The position numbers and the translations under genes are program-made. Below, in pieces: positions 18,025 to 26,412 of a stretch of 64,000 nt of DNA. The stretch is from assembly GCF_018282095.1 (NCBI RefSeq), contig NZ_CP074127.1, positions 186,001-250,000 of the forward strand. The letters are read 5' to 3'. The notes under the pieces are model-generated. The model was not told the DNA's origin, ran no database searches, and was given only the letters and a program-made list of their open reading frames with translations. The stretch's first letter is position 1; each line of letters starts with the position of its first letter. Origin of the DNA: Pseudovibrio brasiliensis (GTDB taxonomy: Bacteria; Pseudomonadota; Alphaproteobacteria; Rhizobiales; Stappiaceae).

Positions 18025-18393
18025 TCAGCTAAATGCTTCCGTAAAGAAGATGAGTTTGTTTTTGTCCAGATCTCTCACATAAGCGGAGAAGTAAGGCCCG
18101 CGCTGGTTTGGCTCGCCCTCATCACTGCCGCCCAGCTCAATGGCCAGTTTGTGGAGCCGTTTCACTTCATCGGCAGAGCCTACCCCAAAGCCGACCATGG
18201 TGCCGTTTCCGTTTGTAGCGGGCTTGCCATCAATGGGCAGAGCAGTCGCAAAGGCGAACTCTTCGTTCTGCCAGTATGTCAGCCTGTCGGTCTCTGCAAT
18301 GCGTTTTGGTCCGGCTTGCTCAAAGAGGGAGTCATAGAACTTTGTTGAGGCGTCGCGGTCGTTGGTGCCTACTGTGAAATATCCAATTTTCAT
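18025..18393 (-). CDS. VOC/glyoxalase-fold protein (122 aa)
   Basis: Single vicinal-oxygen-chelate domain of paired beta-alpha-beta-beta-beta modules: MKIGYFTVGTNDRDASTKFYDSLF at the start, and GPYFSAYVRDLDKNKLIFF near the end. Members include glyoxalase I-like and antibiotic-resistance-like proteins; most of this small type are uncharacterised. Metal ligands cannot be assigned with confidence. It is divergent from the WYL regulator at 18471, sharing its palindromic operator, and is therefore likely its target. Confidence 0.75.
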   Translation of the reverse strand: MKIGYFTVGTNDRDASTKFYDSLFEQAGPKRIAETDRLTYWQNEEFAFATALPIDGKPATNGNGTMVGFGVGSADEVKRLHKLAIELGGSDEGEPNQRGPYFSAYVRDLDKNKLIFFTEAFS

Positions 18394-18434
18394 CGTGTGT
18401 TTCCTATGTGTTGTAGTCAGGTCTCCTCGACTTT

Positions 18435-18465
18435 ATTGACAAATAGGACATTTAATGTCCTATTT
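18435..18465. promoter_or_regulatory. Perfect palindromic operator between VOC gene and WYL regulator
   Basis: AAATAGGACAT (18441-18451) and ATGTCCTATTT (18455-18465) form an 11-bp perfect inverted repeat with a TTA centre. TTGACA at 18435-18440 abuts it as a -35 box for the regulator, so a bound repressor would block both promoters. Confidence 0.7.
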
Positions 18466-18470
18466 TTTCG

Positions 18471-19205
18471 ATGGCGCGCACAAATTCAAATGACAGATTA
18501 AGACGGATGGAAATGCTGGCTGTTCAGCTGAAGCAAGAGGAGCTTTGCACGGTCAAAGATCTGGCGCTTCAGCATGGGGTCAGTGAACGGACAATCACCC
18601 GAGACCTTCAGCTGATGCGGGAACAGGGCCTACCCATAGATGCGGATCGCGGTCGCGGTGGCGGCGTTCGTCTGGACCGCAACTGGGGTGTTGGCCGGAT
18701 GAACCTGGCATACCCGGAGGCAGTCGATCTGCTGATCAGCATCGCAGTGGCGGAGCAGATGGACTCGCCCATGTTTCTGGCGAGCCTGGGGTCTGTCCGG
18801 CGGCAACTGGTGGCGTCGTTCTCACCAGAAAAGCGGCATAAGGTGAACCGGCTGAAGGCGCGCATCCTGATTGGGTCTACGGCCTCCACCTATGTGCAGC
18901 GGACGATCAACCCGCCGCCCAAACATGTCGTGCAAGCACTGCATCAGGCCTTTATCGATCAGGGTAGTTTGGTCATCAAATACCAGCGTGAAGATCTGGC
19001 AGAATCCAAACGTACCATCGAACCACACTACCTGATGCTCAACTATCCGGTTTGGTATGTGATAGCCTTTGACCATCTGAGGAACGGGCCGCGGACATTT
19101 CGGGCAGACCGGATTTTATCCGCTGACATGACTGGAGAGCATTTTCGTCTGTTACCGAAGGAAGAGTTTCAGGAGACTTTGGATAGAAACGGTCTCCTGA
19201 TATAA
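18471..19205 (+). CDS. YafY-type WYL-domain transcriptional regulator (244 aa)
   Basis: N-terminal DeoR-like helix-turn-helix (LRRMEMLAVQLKQEELCTVKDLA, then VSERTITRDLQLMREQGLPI, residues ~10-60) and a WYL ligand-sensing domain in the second half (AFIDQGSLVIKYQRED, then EPHYLMLNYPVWYVIAFDHL and RTFRADRI). No ribosome site precedes ATG 18471, and a -35 box at 18435 would place the transcript start almost at the ATG, so the mRNA may be leaderless. It is divergent from the VOC gene and very likely binds the palindrome between them, controlling itself as well. Confidence 0.85.
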   Translation: MARTNSNDRLRRMEMLAVQLKQEELCTVKDLALQHGVSERTITRDLQLMREQGLPIDADRGRGGGVRLDRNWGVGRMNLAYPEAVDLLISIAVAEQMDSPMFLASLGSVRRQLVASFSPEKRHKVNRLKARILIGSTASTYVQRTINPPPKHVVQALHQAFIDQGSLVIKYQREDLAESKRTIEPHYLMLNYPVWYVIAFDHLRNGPRTFRADRILSADMTGEHFRLLPKEEFQETLDRNGLLI

Positions 19206-19413
19206 TCGACCGGTCATTTAACGTAGGAACGCAGATTTCGCGTAAAAAACGCAAAACTGCGCAAAATCGCGCAAGTTGTTCGTTCTGTCATGCATTCATG
19301 AGAAAATTTCCGTCTCAGAGCGATGGTAAGCTGATCCCCCTACTTGAAAGACCTCATATACTCGATAAAATCTCTCAGCAATTTTAAGCATTTGTCGTTC
19401 CAGAGGATGATCC

Positions 19414-20367
19414 ATGAAACTATTACATTCCTGCGTGGCTGCTGCAGCACTTGTCGCGTTTTCATTCAGTGCTCAGGCGGAAACCCGCGTTACTTATAAG
19501 TCAGCAAAAACCTCATCCTCTTATTACCAGATGGCGGTTCAGATTGCCGAAGCGATGAAGGAAGCTTCTAACGGGGATATCATCGTCACCGTTGAAGAAA
19601 GTCAGGGGTCTGTTCAGAACGTGATGGAAGCCGCCGTTCGTCCTGGCAACTACGTTTTCACCACCCCGCCAGTGCTGGTCAAGCTCGCTAAGGGCGGCAA
19701 GGCGATGTTTGAAAAGCGCGCCAATCCAAAATTTGGTGAGATCCGCGCGCTGTTCCCAATCCCGTCTCTGACCATGCACTTTGTGGTTGGCGAGGACAGC
19801 GGCATTGAGAGCTTTGCTGACATGAAGGGCAAGAAAATCCTCATCGGTAAAGGCTCCTTTGGTGCGAAAGAAGGCGCTAAGTATCTGAAACTGTTTGGCC
19901 TTGAAGGTCAGGTGGAATTGGCAGACGTGGAACTTTCCAACGCTGTGCCAGCGCTGAAAAACGGCCAGATTGATGGCTTCGTGACAGCAGGGTCTTATCC
20001 GGCACCAAACGTGATTGAAGCTGCTGCAGGCACTGGCGTGAATGTTCTGTCGCTTTCTGATGAGCAGATTGCCCAGACCAAGCGCACCAAACTGGTGATC
20101 CCGGCGGGCACCTATGCTGGTCAGGATGCTGACATCACAACAACCTCTCTGCCGGTGGTGGCTTACACAACAACGCAGATGGATGATGATACCGCCTACG
20201 CGCTGACCAAGAGCTTCTGGGATCAGAAGGCAAAAATGGGCAAGGGTGCAGCATGGTGGAACGGCGTGGACAAGGATTTGCTGAGCAACATCAGCGGCAA
20301 GATCCATCCGGGCGCGCTGAAGTTCTACGATGAAGTTGGTTACACCATCACCGACGCACAGCGCTAA
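19414..20367 (+). CDS. TAXI-family TRAP transporter solute-binding protein (317 aa)
   Basis: Periplasmic binding protein with a signal peptide (MKLLHSCVAAAALVAFSFSAQA-ET). The mature sequence TRVTYKSAKTSSSYYQMAVQIAEAMKE, the VEESQGSVQNVMEA stretch and GIESFADMKGKKILIGKGSFG are characteristic of TAXI (TRAP-associated extracytoplasmic immunogenic) proteins. Substrates known for TAXI systems include glutamate and C4-dicarboxylates; this one is not assignable. Its fused TRAP permease follows after a hairpin. The upstream 200 bases contain several GCGCAAA-like repeats (19245-19275) near the promoter. Confidence 0.85.
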   Translation: MKLLHSCVAAAALVAFSFSAQAETRVTYKSAKTSSSYYQMAVQIAEAMKEASNGDIIVTVEESQGSVQNVMEAAVRPGNYVFTTPPVLVKLAKGGKAMFEKRANPKFGEIRALFPIPSLTMHFVVGEDSGIESFADMKGKKILIGKGSFGAKEGAKYLKLFGLEGQVELADVELSNAVPALKNGQIDGFVTAGSYPAPNVIEAAAGTGVNVLSLSDEQIAQTKRTKLVIPAGTYAGQDADITTTSLPVVAYTTTQMDDDTAYALTKSFWDQKAKMGKGAAWWNGVDKDLLSNISGKIHPGALKFYDEVGYTITDAQR

Positions 20368-20391
20368 GCGCATTCATTTCATCAAACATTC

Positions 20392-20415
20392 AGGCCCGGA
20401 GTACACTTCGGGCCT
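20392..20415 (+). terminator. Attenuating hairpin between TAXI binding protein and permease
   Basis: AGGCCCG (20392-20398) and CGGGCCT (20409-20415) followed by TTCTCTTTCT. It is placed to let most transcripts end after the abundant binding protein. Confidence 0.65.
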
Positions 20416-20436
20416 TTCTCTTTCTAGGTTATTTCG

Positions 20437-22194
20437 TTGAATAGAATTCATCGTTCCATCTGGCTGGTGCTCGGTCTGGCCACCGTGCTGTTTCATCTGG
20501 GTCTGATCTTCTCCGGTCTGGTTCCCAACCTGGTCAGCCGCCCTTTGCATATGGCATTGGCTCTGCCATGGGCGCTGATCCTGATGGCACGTAATCCCCT
20601 TGAAAAGGTGACGGGTTATGTGCTCACAGCCTTCGGTGTGTTTGCCGCTGGCTGGATTGCGTGGAACCACGCTGCCCTTGGCGATCAGTACGGCTATCTT
20701 ATTGATGACTTTCAGGTTTATCTGGCCCTTGGCCTGCTGATCACGGTGCTGGAAATGGCGCGCCGCGCCATCGGTTGGCCGCTGCCGCTGGTGGCTTTGA
20801 TCGCGCTGGCCTATGGCATGTTTGGGCAACATATCCCCGGTGAGTTTGGCTACTCTGGCGTTCCGCTGGAAAGTTTCCTCGGCACCATGACCATCGCTGA
20901 AGGGGGATTATGGGGCAAGCTGACGGGAGTATCTGTCGGTGTTGTTGCTATTTTCGTGATCTTCGGCGCGTTCCTCAATGCAGGTGAAGCAGGCGCTGGA
21001 TTCATGAATGTGGCCGCTGCTGCCGCTGGCAAGCTGAAAGGCGGAACGGCAAAAGTCTCAGTGATTTCATCGGCTTTGTTCGGGTCCATCTCCGGTTCTG
21101 CGTCTGCCAACGTGGCGTCTACCGGCGCGATTACGCTGCCTGCCATGACCAAGCTGGGCTACCCGCGCGCATTTGCCGCCGCCGTGGAAGCTGTGGCCTC
21201 CTCTGGGGGACAAATCATGCCGCCGCTGATGGGAGCAGGGGCATTTGTGATGGTGGAGCTAACCGGCGTGCCGTACACCGGCATTATGGCTGCTGCGATT
21301 TTGCCAGCGTTTCTGTACTTCTTCGCGGTCTGGATGGGGATAAATGCTTTTGCCCGGCGCTATGACCTGAAGGGATTGGCACCGGAAGACCAGCCGGATA
21401 CGCGCTCTGTTATCATCACGTCACTGTTCTTCCTTGTGCCGTTTACGGTGCTGCTCTGGGCCATGTTCGTGCTGGGTTATACCCCTCAATATGCGGCGTG
21501 CCTGTCCATTATGGTGGCTGTGGCGCTTCTGCTGATCGACAAGAATTTCAAACTGGACCTGCGGAAAATCGGTGCGCGCTATGAGCAGGCGCTGATGAAC
21601 TCCGGCAAGCAGGTGGCGATGATCGCGTCGATTATCCTCTGCGCCTCCATCATCATAGGCACTCTGGGCGTGACGGGCCTTGGGGTGAAGATCACCTCAC
21701 TTATCCTCTCCGGCTCCGGCGGCATGTTGTGGCCCGCGCTGCTGCTGACAGCACTGGCCTGCATGGTATTAGGCATGGAAGTACCAACAACGGCAGCCTA
21801 TGTGATCTGCGTTTCCGTTGCTGGGCCAGCGCTGATTGATATCGGATTGGAGCCGCTTCAGGCGCACCTGTTCGTGTTCTGGTTCGCGCTTTTATCCACC
21901 ATCACCCCTCCAGTTTGCGGCGCGGTGTTTATCGCTGCTGGCATGGTCAACGAGAACTGGCTGAAGGTGGCCTTGTTCGCCATGGCGCTGGGGATCGGCC
22001 TCTATCTTATCCCATTGGGAATGATAGCAAATCCGACGCTGATCACTCTGGTGAGTTCACCGGCTTGGTCTCTGTTGGCGACGGTGAAAGTGGGGCTCGC
22101 GCTCTCTGCGATTTCGTATGGCGTGATTGCGCCGTTCTCACCACTTATCCGCGGTGGGCTGATCGGTGGCGGCGGGGTACTGCTGTTCATCTGA
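20437..22194 (+). CDS. TRAP transporter fused permease, 4TM/12TM type (585 aa)
   Basis: Inner-membrane Na+-driven permease with small and large subunits fused, as is usual for TAXI systems. About the first 130 residues hold the DctQ-like helices (IWLVLGLATVLFHLG onwards). The DctM part has the signatures SGSASANVASTGAITLPAM (near 225), VEAVASSGGQIMPPLMGAGAF (near 250) and MVLGMEVPTTAAYVICVSVAGPAL (near 445), and FALLSTITPPVCGAVF near 490. Start is TTG 20437, which gives MNRIHRSIWLV; the ribosome site is weak (TAGG). A 9-bp terminator hairpin follows at 22205. Confidence 0.85.
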   Translation: MNRIHRSIWLVLGLATVLFHLGLIFSGLVPNLVSRPLHMALALPWALILMARNPLEKVTGYVLTAFGVFAAGWIAWNHAALGDQYGYLIDDFQVYLALGLLITVLEMARRAIGWPLPLVALIALAYGMFGQHIPGEFGYSGVPLESFLGTMTIAEGGLWGKLTGVSVGVVAIFVIFGAFLNAGEAGAGFMNVAAAAAGKLKGGTAKVSVISSALFGSISGSASANVASTGAITLPAMTKLGYPRAFAAAVEAVASSGGQIMPPLMGAGAFVMVELTGVPYTGIMAAAILPAFLYFFAVWMGINAFARRYDLKGLAPEDQPDTRSVIITSLFFLVPFTVLLWAMFVLGYTPQYAACLSIMVAVALLLIDKNFKLDLRKIGARYEQALMNSGKQVAMIASIILCASIIIGTLGVTGLGVKITSLILSGSGGMLWPALLLTALACMVLGMEVPTTAAYVICVSVAGPALIDIGLEPLQAHLFVFWFALLSTITPPVCGAVFIAAGMVNENWLKVALFAMALGIGLYLIPLGMIANPTLITLVSSPAWSLLATVKVGLALSAISYGVIAPFSPLIRGGLIGGGGVLLFI

Positions 22195-22204
22195 GTATAA
22201 AAAA

Positions 22205-22233
22205 CAGGCGCTGCTCTGGGTGAACAGCGCCTG
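22205..22233. terminator. Terminator between TRAP permease and phosphatase genes
   Basis: CAGGCGCTG (22205-22213) and CAGCGCCTG (22225-22233), a perfect 9-bp stem between convergent genes. Confidence 0.7.
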
Positions 22234-22266
22234 CAAGTTTTGCTAACTCATTGACTACTCGGGAGA

Positions 22267-23088
22267 TTAGGCGAACTGAGTTAGATTGGTGAGGTCCAGA
22301 ACCTCATCGAACACCTGTGGGGCAGCGCCCAAAACAGGATACGGGGCGCTTGGGTTCTCAGCGACCGGAAATGGGAGAATTTTTCCGCCAGCTTCAGTGA
22401 TAAGGCAGTATGCAGCCATGCAGTCCCAGGCAGACATGCGCGGCTCAACGTAGCCAACCAAGCGCCCCGCAGCGACCCATGCCAACATTAATGCACCGGA
22501 GCCATAACGAGTGTAGCTCACGCCTGCGGACATTAGGTCTTCGAACATTTTACCGACCTGCGCAGGTGCCACGCGATCATTCGCGCCCACGCCCAGCATG
22601 CCGGTCTGCAGGTTAAATCGATCGGTCACCCGCACAGGGGAACCGTTGAGAGTGGTGCCTTTGCCGCGCAGAGCCGCAAAGCGCTCCTTAAGGACCGGAA
22701 CATCGATGATGCCGATGGCAGCACCGTCTTTGTCCATGACAGCGATGCACACGCACCACCCCGGTAAGCCATTGAGAAAAGGAGCAGTTCCGTCAATTGG
22801 ATCGATGACCCAAGTGTAGCCGGTTGTTCCTTCCACGAAGCCGAACTCCTCACCGAGCAAGGCATCCTCAGGGAAGTGCTCGGCGATCAGACTGCGGATT
22901 TTCTGCTCCACAGCCTTGTCAGCTTCTGAAACGACATCCTGAGGATGCCGCTTCGTGTCGATGTTCAGATCCCCACGATTGGCGAAGTGTTCAAGCGCGA
23001 GCGCTGCTGCTTCATCAGCCATCTTTTGGGCAGAGTTGAAGCGTTTTTCCAGCTCTGCAGTTTGGTCTAGAATGGCATCTGTCAACAT
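22267..23088 (-). CDS. Inositol monophosphatase-family phosphatase (273 aa)
   Basis: Mg-dependent phosphatase of the IMPase/HisN group. Metal-site motifs are E80-E81 (LGEEFG), D96-P-I-D99-G-T (WVIDPIDGTAPF) and a C-terminal WDCMAAYCLITEAGG. Members dephosphorylate inositol phosphate, histidinol phosphate, sugar phosphates or PAP. The start codon overlaps the stop of the ABC ATPase by one base (TAATG), so it is translated with the Afu-type importer. The pairing suggests that the importer brings in a phosphorylated polyol or sugar, which this enzyme dephosphorylates in the cytoplasm (inference). Confidence 0.82.
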   Translation of the reverse strand: MLTDAILDQTAELEKRFNSAQKMADEAAALALEHFANRGDLNIDTKRHPQDVVSEADKAVEQKIRSLIAEHFPEDALLGEEFGFVEGTTGYTWVIDPIDGTAPFLNGLPGWCVCIAVMDKDGAAIGIIDVPVLKERFAALRGKGTTLNGSPVRVTDRFNLQTGMLGVGANDRVAPAQVGKMFEDLMSAGVSYTRYGSGALMLAWVAAGRLVGYVEPRMSAWDCMAAYCLITEAGGKILPFPVAENPSAPYPVLGAAPQVFDEVLDLTNLTQFA

Positions 23089-24146
23089 TACTTACCGCCA
23101 ATCAGTGCAAGACCGCGTGCATCAAAGTCGATGCCAACAGAGGTTCCGTTGGTCAGAAGCTCATCGGTGTTGTTGTCGATGACAAACAGCTGACCAAGAT
23201 CGCTGAGCACTTCGTATTGGAAATGATTGCCCAAATAAGCGGCGCTCTTAATCTGACCGGTCAGACCACCGTTCACTTCCTTGCTCAGCTTAATGGAGTT
23301 CGCACGCGCTGCCAATTTGCCCTTACCAACGCTATGGTTCCGGCTGCGCAGGTCAAAGCCTTTGCCGCCCACCAGCACATTTGCGGTGTCCGCATTCACG
23401 CTGCTGATGTCACAATCGAGAATGTTTGCTTCACCAATAAAGTCCGCGATGAACTCAGAAGCCGGGCTCTCGTAGAGCTCGTAAGGTGTGCCGTCCTGCT
23501 CGATGATACCGTCGCGCATCACAACGATACGGTCGGAAACTGCAAGCGCTTCTTCCTGGTCGTGGGTTACGTAAACGGCTGTGAAATCAAGACGCTGTTG
23601 GATTTCACGGATCTCGGTACGCACCAGACGGCGCAGGCGGGCGTCCAGGTTGGAGAGCGGCTCATCAAGCAGCAGAACCTGCGGCTCCAGAACCAATGCG
23701 CGCGCAACTGCCACACGTTGCTGCTGACCACCGGAAAGCTCGGAAGGAAGACGCGGTGCCTTTTCCCGGAGGCCAACAAGATCAAGGCCTTTCAGAGCCA
23801 TCTCTTCTGCATCTTTGAAGCCGCTGGACTCCAGCCCGTACTTCACGTTCTCCAGCACAGTCATGTGCGGGAACAGAGCGTAGGACTGGAACACCATGGA
23901 AACGTCACGCTGGTTTGGTGGAAGACGGGTAACGTCATCCCCCCCAATCATGATGCGACCAGATGTTGGGGTCTCCAACCCTGCAATCATGCGCAGGGTT
24001 GTTGTCTTGCCACATCCAGATGGCCCCAGAAGGGTTACCAGCTGGCCCGGTTCAATAACCAGATTGAGATCCGGGATTGCAGTAAAGTCGCCGTAGTTTT
24101 TGCCGACATTTTCGAAGCGGACCTGACCAAATTTTGCATGTGTCAT
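23088..24146 (-). CDS. ABC transporter ATPase, AfuC/FbpC type (352 aa)
   Basis: Cytoplasmic ATPase: Walker A GPSGCGKTT (residues 41-49), signature LSGGQQQRVAVARAL near 137, Walker B VLLLDEPLSNLDARL near 160, H-loop TAVYVTHDQEEA, and a C-terminal TOBE domain from about residue 240. This family serves Fe3+, polyamine, 2-aminoethylphosphonate and hexose-phosphate importers. It overlaps the permease by four bases and the phosphatase by one. The phosphatase neighbour favours a phosphorylated organic substrate over iron. Confidence 0.83.
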   Translation of the reverse strand: MTHAKFGQVRFENVGKNYGDFTAIPDLNLVIEPGQLVTLLGPSGCGKTTTLRMIAGLETPTSGRIMIGGDDVTRLPPNQRDVSMVFQSYALFPHMTVLENVKYGLESSGFKDAEEMALKGLDLVGLREKAPRLPSELSGGQQQRVAVARALVLEPQVLLLDEPLSNLDARLRRLVRTEIREIQQRLDFTAVYVTHDQEEALAVSDRIVVMRDGIIEQDGTPYELYESPASEFIADFIGEANILDCDISSVNADTANVLVGGKGFDLRSRNHSVGKGKLAARANSIKLSKEVNGGLTGQIKSAAYLGNHFQYEVLSDLGQLFVIDNNTDELLTNGTSVGIDFDARGLALIGGK

Positions 24147-26353
24147 GCTGCGGCTTCCTTCAGTTTACCCTGAGCAGGAGATTTTTGAGTAGTTTCTGGA
24201 CGACGGAGTTTTCGCTCACCAACCAACAGCTGGAAGCCAAGAATGACGGTGATCATCACGAAGATGAGAACGGAGCTGTAGGCAATCGCCACGCCGTATT
24301 CCCCGTTTTCAACCAGACCAACCACATAGGCCGTCGCCATGTTGTATTTTGCGCTCACAAGGAAAATGACCGCAGAGATGGATGTGATTGCACGCACGAA
24401 GCTGTAGACCAGCGCCGCCTGAATGGCTGGACGCAGCAGTGGCAGGATCACTTTCTTCAGTGTGCGAGCACTGTTTGCACCCAGTGTCAGGGATGCTTCA
24501 TCCAGGTTCTTATCCAGCTGAGACATCGCTGCTACACCGCCGCGCACACCCACAGGCATGTTACGGAACACGAAGCAGAAGATCAGGATCAGAGCTGTAC
24601 CAGTCATCTGCAGTGGTGGCAGGTTGAACGCGAGGATGTAGCTGATACCAATCACGGTGCCCGGAATTGCGAAGCTCATCATCAGGCCGAATTCAAAGGC
24701 AGATTTGCCTGGGAAGTCCTGGCGAACGATGAGCCATGCGGACAGGATGCCAACTGCAGCAGTCAATGGGGCAGCAGCAAGAGCGATCCACATGGTGGTC
24801 CAGAAGCTGTTCCACGCAACACCGGTGAAGGCAAAGCCGTTTTCGAACGAGATGGAGAACGCGGTGATGTAGTGCGCCAGCGTCACGCTGTGGTCCAGAC
24901 CCCAGACTTTCACGAAGCCGCCGAACAAGATCAGGCCGTAAACTGCAACAGTGAACAGGCTCCACAGGGCAACGATTGTACCCACTGGGATAGAGATACG
25001 CTTTGGCAGTTTCGCATAGCGGCCACCATCGCCCTTACCGGTCACCGTTGCGAAGTTACGCTTTCCAAGCCACATACGCTGCGCAAAGAAAGCAGAGAGC
25101 GTGAAGCCAAGCAGGATGATTGCGAGCACCGCTGCGCGGGATGGGTCGCTCTGCGCGCCAACGACCGCGAAGAAGATTTCAGTTGAGAGCACACCGCCGT
25201 TGCCGCCCAGAACCATTGGGTTGCCGAAGTCAGCCATGGACTCGATGAAGCCGATCAGGAAGGCGTTTGCCAGACCCGGAGCCATCAGTGGCAGGGACAC
25301 TTTGCGGAAGGTTCTCCAGCGGCCAGAACGCATGGTTTGACTTGCTTCTTCCAGCGATGGGCTGATGCCTTCAACGACGCCAACCAGAACGAGGAAGGAG
25401 ATTGGCGTGAAGCTGAGCATCTGCGCAATCCAGATGCCTGGCAGACCGTAAATCCAGCGGCCCAGCTCAAGTCCGGTTGCAGCTTCAATAGCTTCAGTAA
25501 CAAAACCTGTACGGCCCAGCATCAGTGTCAGGGACAGACCAATCACGAATGGAGGGGTGATGATTGGCAGGATACTGAGGATGCGCAGACCTTTGCGGAA
25601 TGGCATCTGAGTACGTGTCACGATCAGCGCGAAGGCAAGACCCAGCAGGGTAGAGCCTGCAGCTGTCGCAAGAGCAAGGAACAGTGTGCGCCACGCGATA
25701 CCGCAGGACTTGCCAGCCAGACAGCCAAGTGACCAGATCTGCGGATCAACAATGTTGCGGGCCACACCATCTGTCGAGAAGTTGCCGCGGAAATCCTGAA
25801 AGGCACCGGCAAACATGGACAGAATTGGATAGAAAACAAAGGTCGCTACAAGCAGGATCAAAAGGGAGACGGCAGTCAGAACGATTGCGTCGCCTTTGAG
25901 AGCGCCCTTTTCAGCAAGACCAAATGAAATGAAAGTGGTGAATGTGAGCGCAAGAAGAACCGCACCGGCACCGAACGCAGGCTGACCATCTACCTGGCCA
26001 AATATTGCCTCCAGCACGCTCCAGTTCCAGCCGCGCAGGCCGATGGAGAGACCTTCCAGCACCATCCAGAACAAGCCCAGAGCACCGATCATGGCAATGG
26101 TTTTGCCACGGCGACCCGGCTTAGCCTTTAAGCGCAGATAACCTGCAGCACCGACAAGAACAAACACTGGGAGCAATTGCAGCTTTCCAAGGAAAAGCTG
26201 GAAAAAGCCCGGCCAATAGCGCTCTTTGCTCAGGAAATCCAGAACCCACTCGCCGCCAAAAAAGCCGCTGCGAATGTGGAACCAAGGCAATATAAACAAC
26301 CCAAGGACGCCGCATATGAGTGCGAGGTCCAGCCGACGATTTTCATTTGTCAT
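24143..26353 (-). CDS. ABC transporter permease, two fused permease domains, AfuB/FbpB type (736 aa)
   Basis: Large inner-membrane protein. An N-terminal 150-residue section contains three or four hydrophobic helices not found in short FbpB proteins. Then come two BPD_transp_1 permease domains, each with an EAA-type loop: EASQTMRSGRWRTFRKVSLPL near 340 and EASLTLGANSARTLKKVILPL near 630. Both halves therefore contact the ATPase. Length and layout resemble AfuB of Actinobacillus. It starts at ATG 26353, 59 bases after the binding-protein gene and its attenuator hairpin. Confidence 0.83.
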   Translation of the reverse strand: MTNENRRLDLALICGVLGLFILPWFHIRSGFFGGEWVLDFLSKERYWPGFFQLFLGKLQLLPVFVLVGAAGYLRLKAKPGRRGKTIAMIGALGLFWMVLEGLSIGLRGWNWSVLEAIFGQVDGQPAFGAGAVLLALTFTTFISFGLAEKGALKGDAIVLTAVSLLILLVATFVFYPILSMFAGAFQDFRGNFSTDGVARNIVDPQIWSLGCLAGKSCGIAWRTLFLALATAAGSTLLGLAFALIVTRTQMPFRKGLRILSILPIITPPFVIGLSLTLMLGRTGFVTEAIEAATGLELGRWIYGLPGIWIAQMLSFTPISFLVLVGVVEGISPSLEEASQTMRSGRWRTFRKVSLPLMAPGLANAFLIGFIESMADFGNPMVLGGNGGVLSTEIFFAVVGAQSDPSRAAVLAIILLGFTLSAFFAQRMWLGKRNFATVTGKGDGGRYAKLPKRISIPVGTIVALWSLFTVAVYGLILFGGFVKVWGLDHSVTLAHYITAFSISFENGFAFTGVAWNSFWTTMWIALAAAPLTAAVGILSAWLIVRQDFPGKSAFEFGLMMSFAIPGTVIGISYILAFNLPPLQMTGTALILIFCFVFRNMPVGVRGGVAAMSQLDKNLDEASLTLGANSARTLKKVILPLLRPAIQAALVYSFVRAITSISAVIFLVSAKYNMATAYVVGLVENGEYGVAIAYSSVLIFVMITVILGFQLLVGERKLRRPETTQKSPAQGKLKEAAA

Positions 26354-26382
26354 TTGGAAAGAACCAGATTTTTTGGGGAAAC

Positions 26383-26404
26383 GGGGCAGGCTTCAGCCCG
26401 CCCC
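26383..26404 (-). terminator. Attenuating hairpin between binding protein and permease genes
   Basis: GGGGCAGGC (26383-26391) pairs with GCCCGCCCC (26396-26404) with one mismatch; on the minus strand it is followed by GTTTCC. It probably lowers permease and ATPase expression relative to the binding protein. Confidence 0.5.
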
Positions 26405-26412
26405 GATCTCAA

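Noticed and set aside
19513-20373. 286-codon minus frame opposite the TAXI protein
   Set aside because: No signals or motifs; the TAXI protein with its signal peptide is clear.
23217-25186. Two long plus frames opposite the Afu ATPase and permease
   Set aside because: Antisense to well-conserved ABC genes, biased composition, no start signals.
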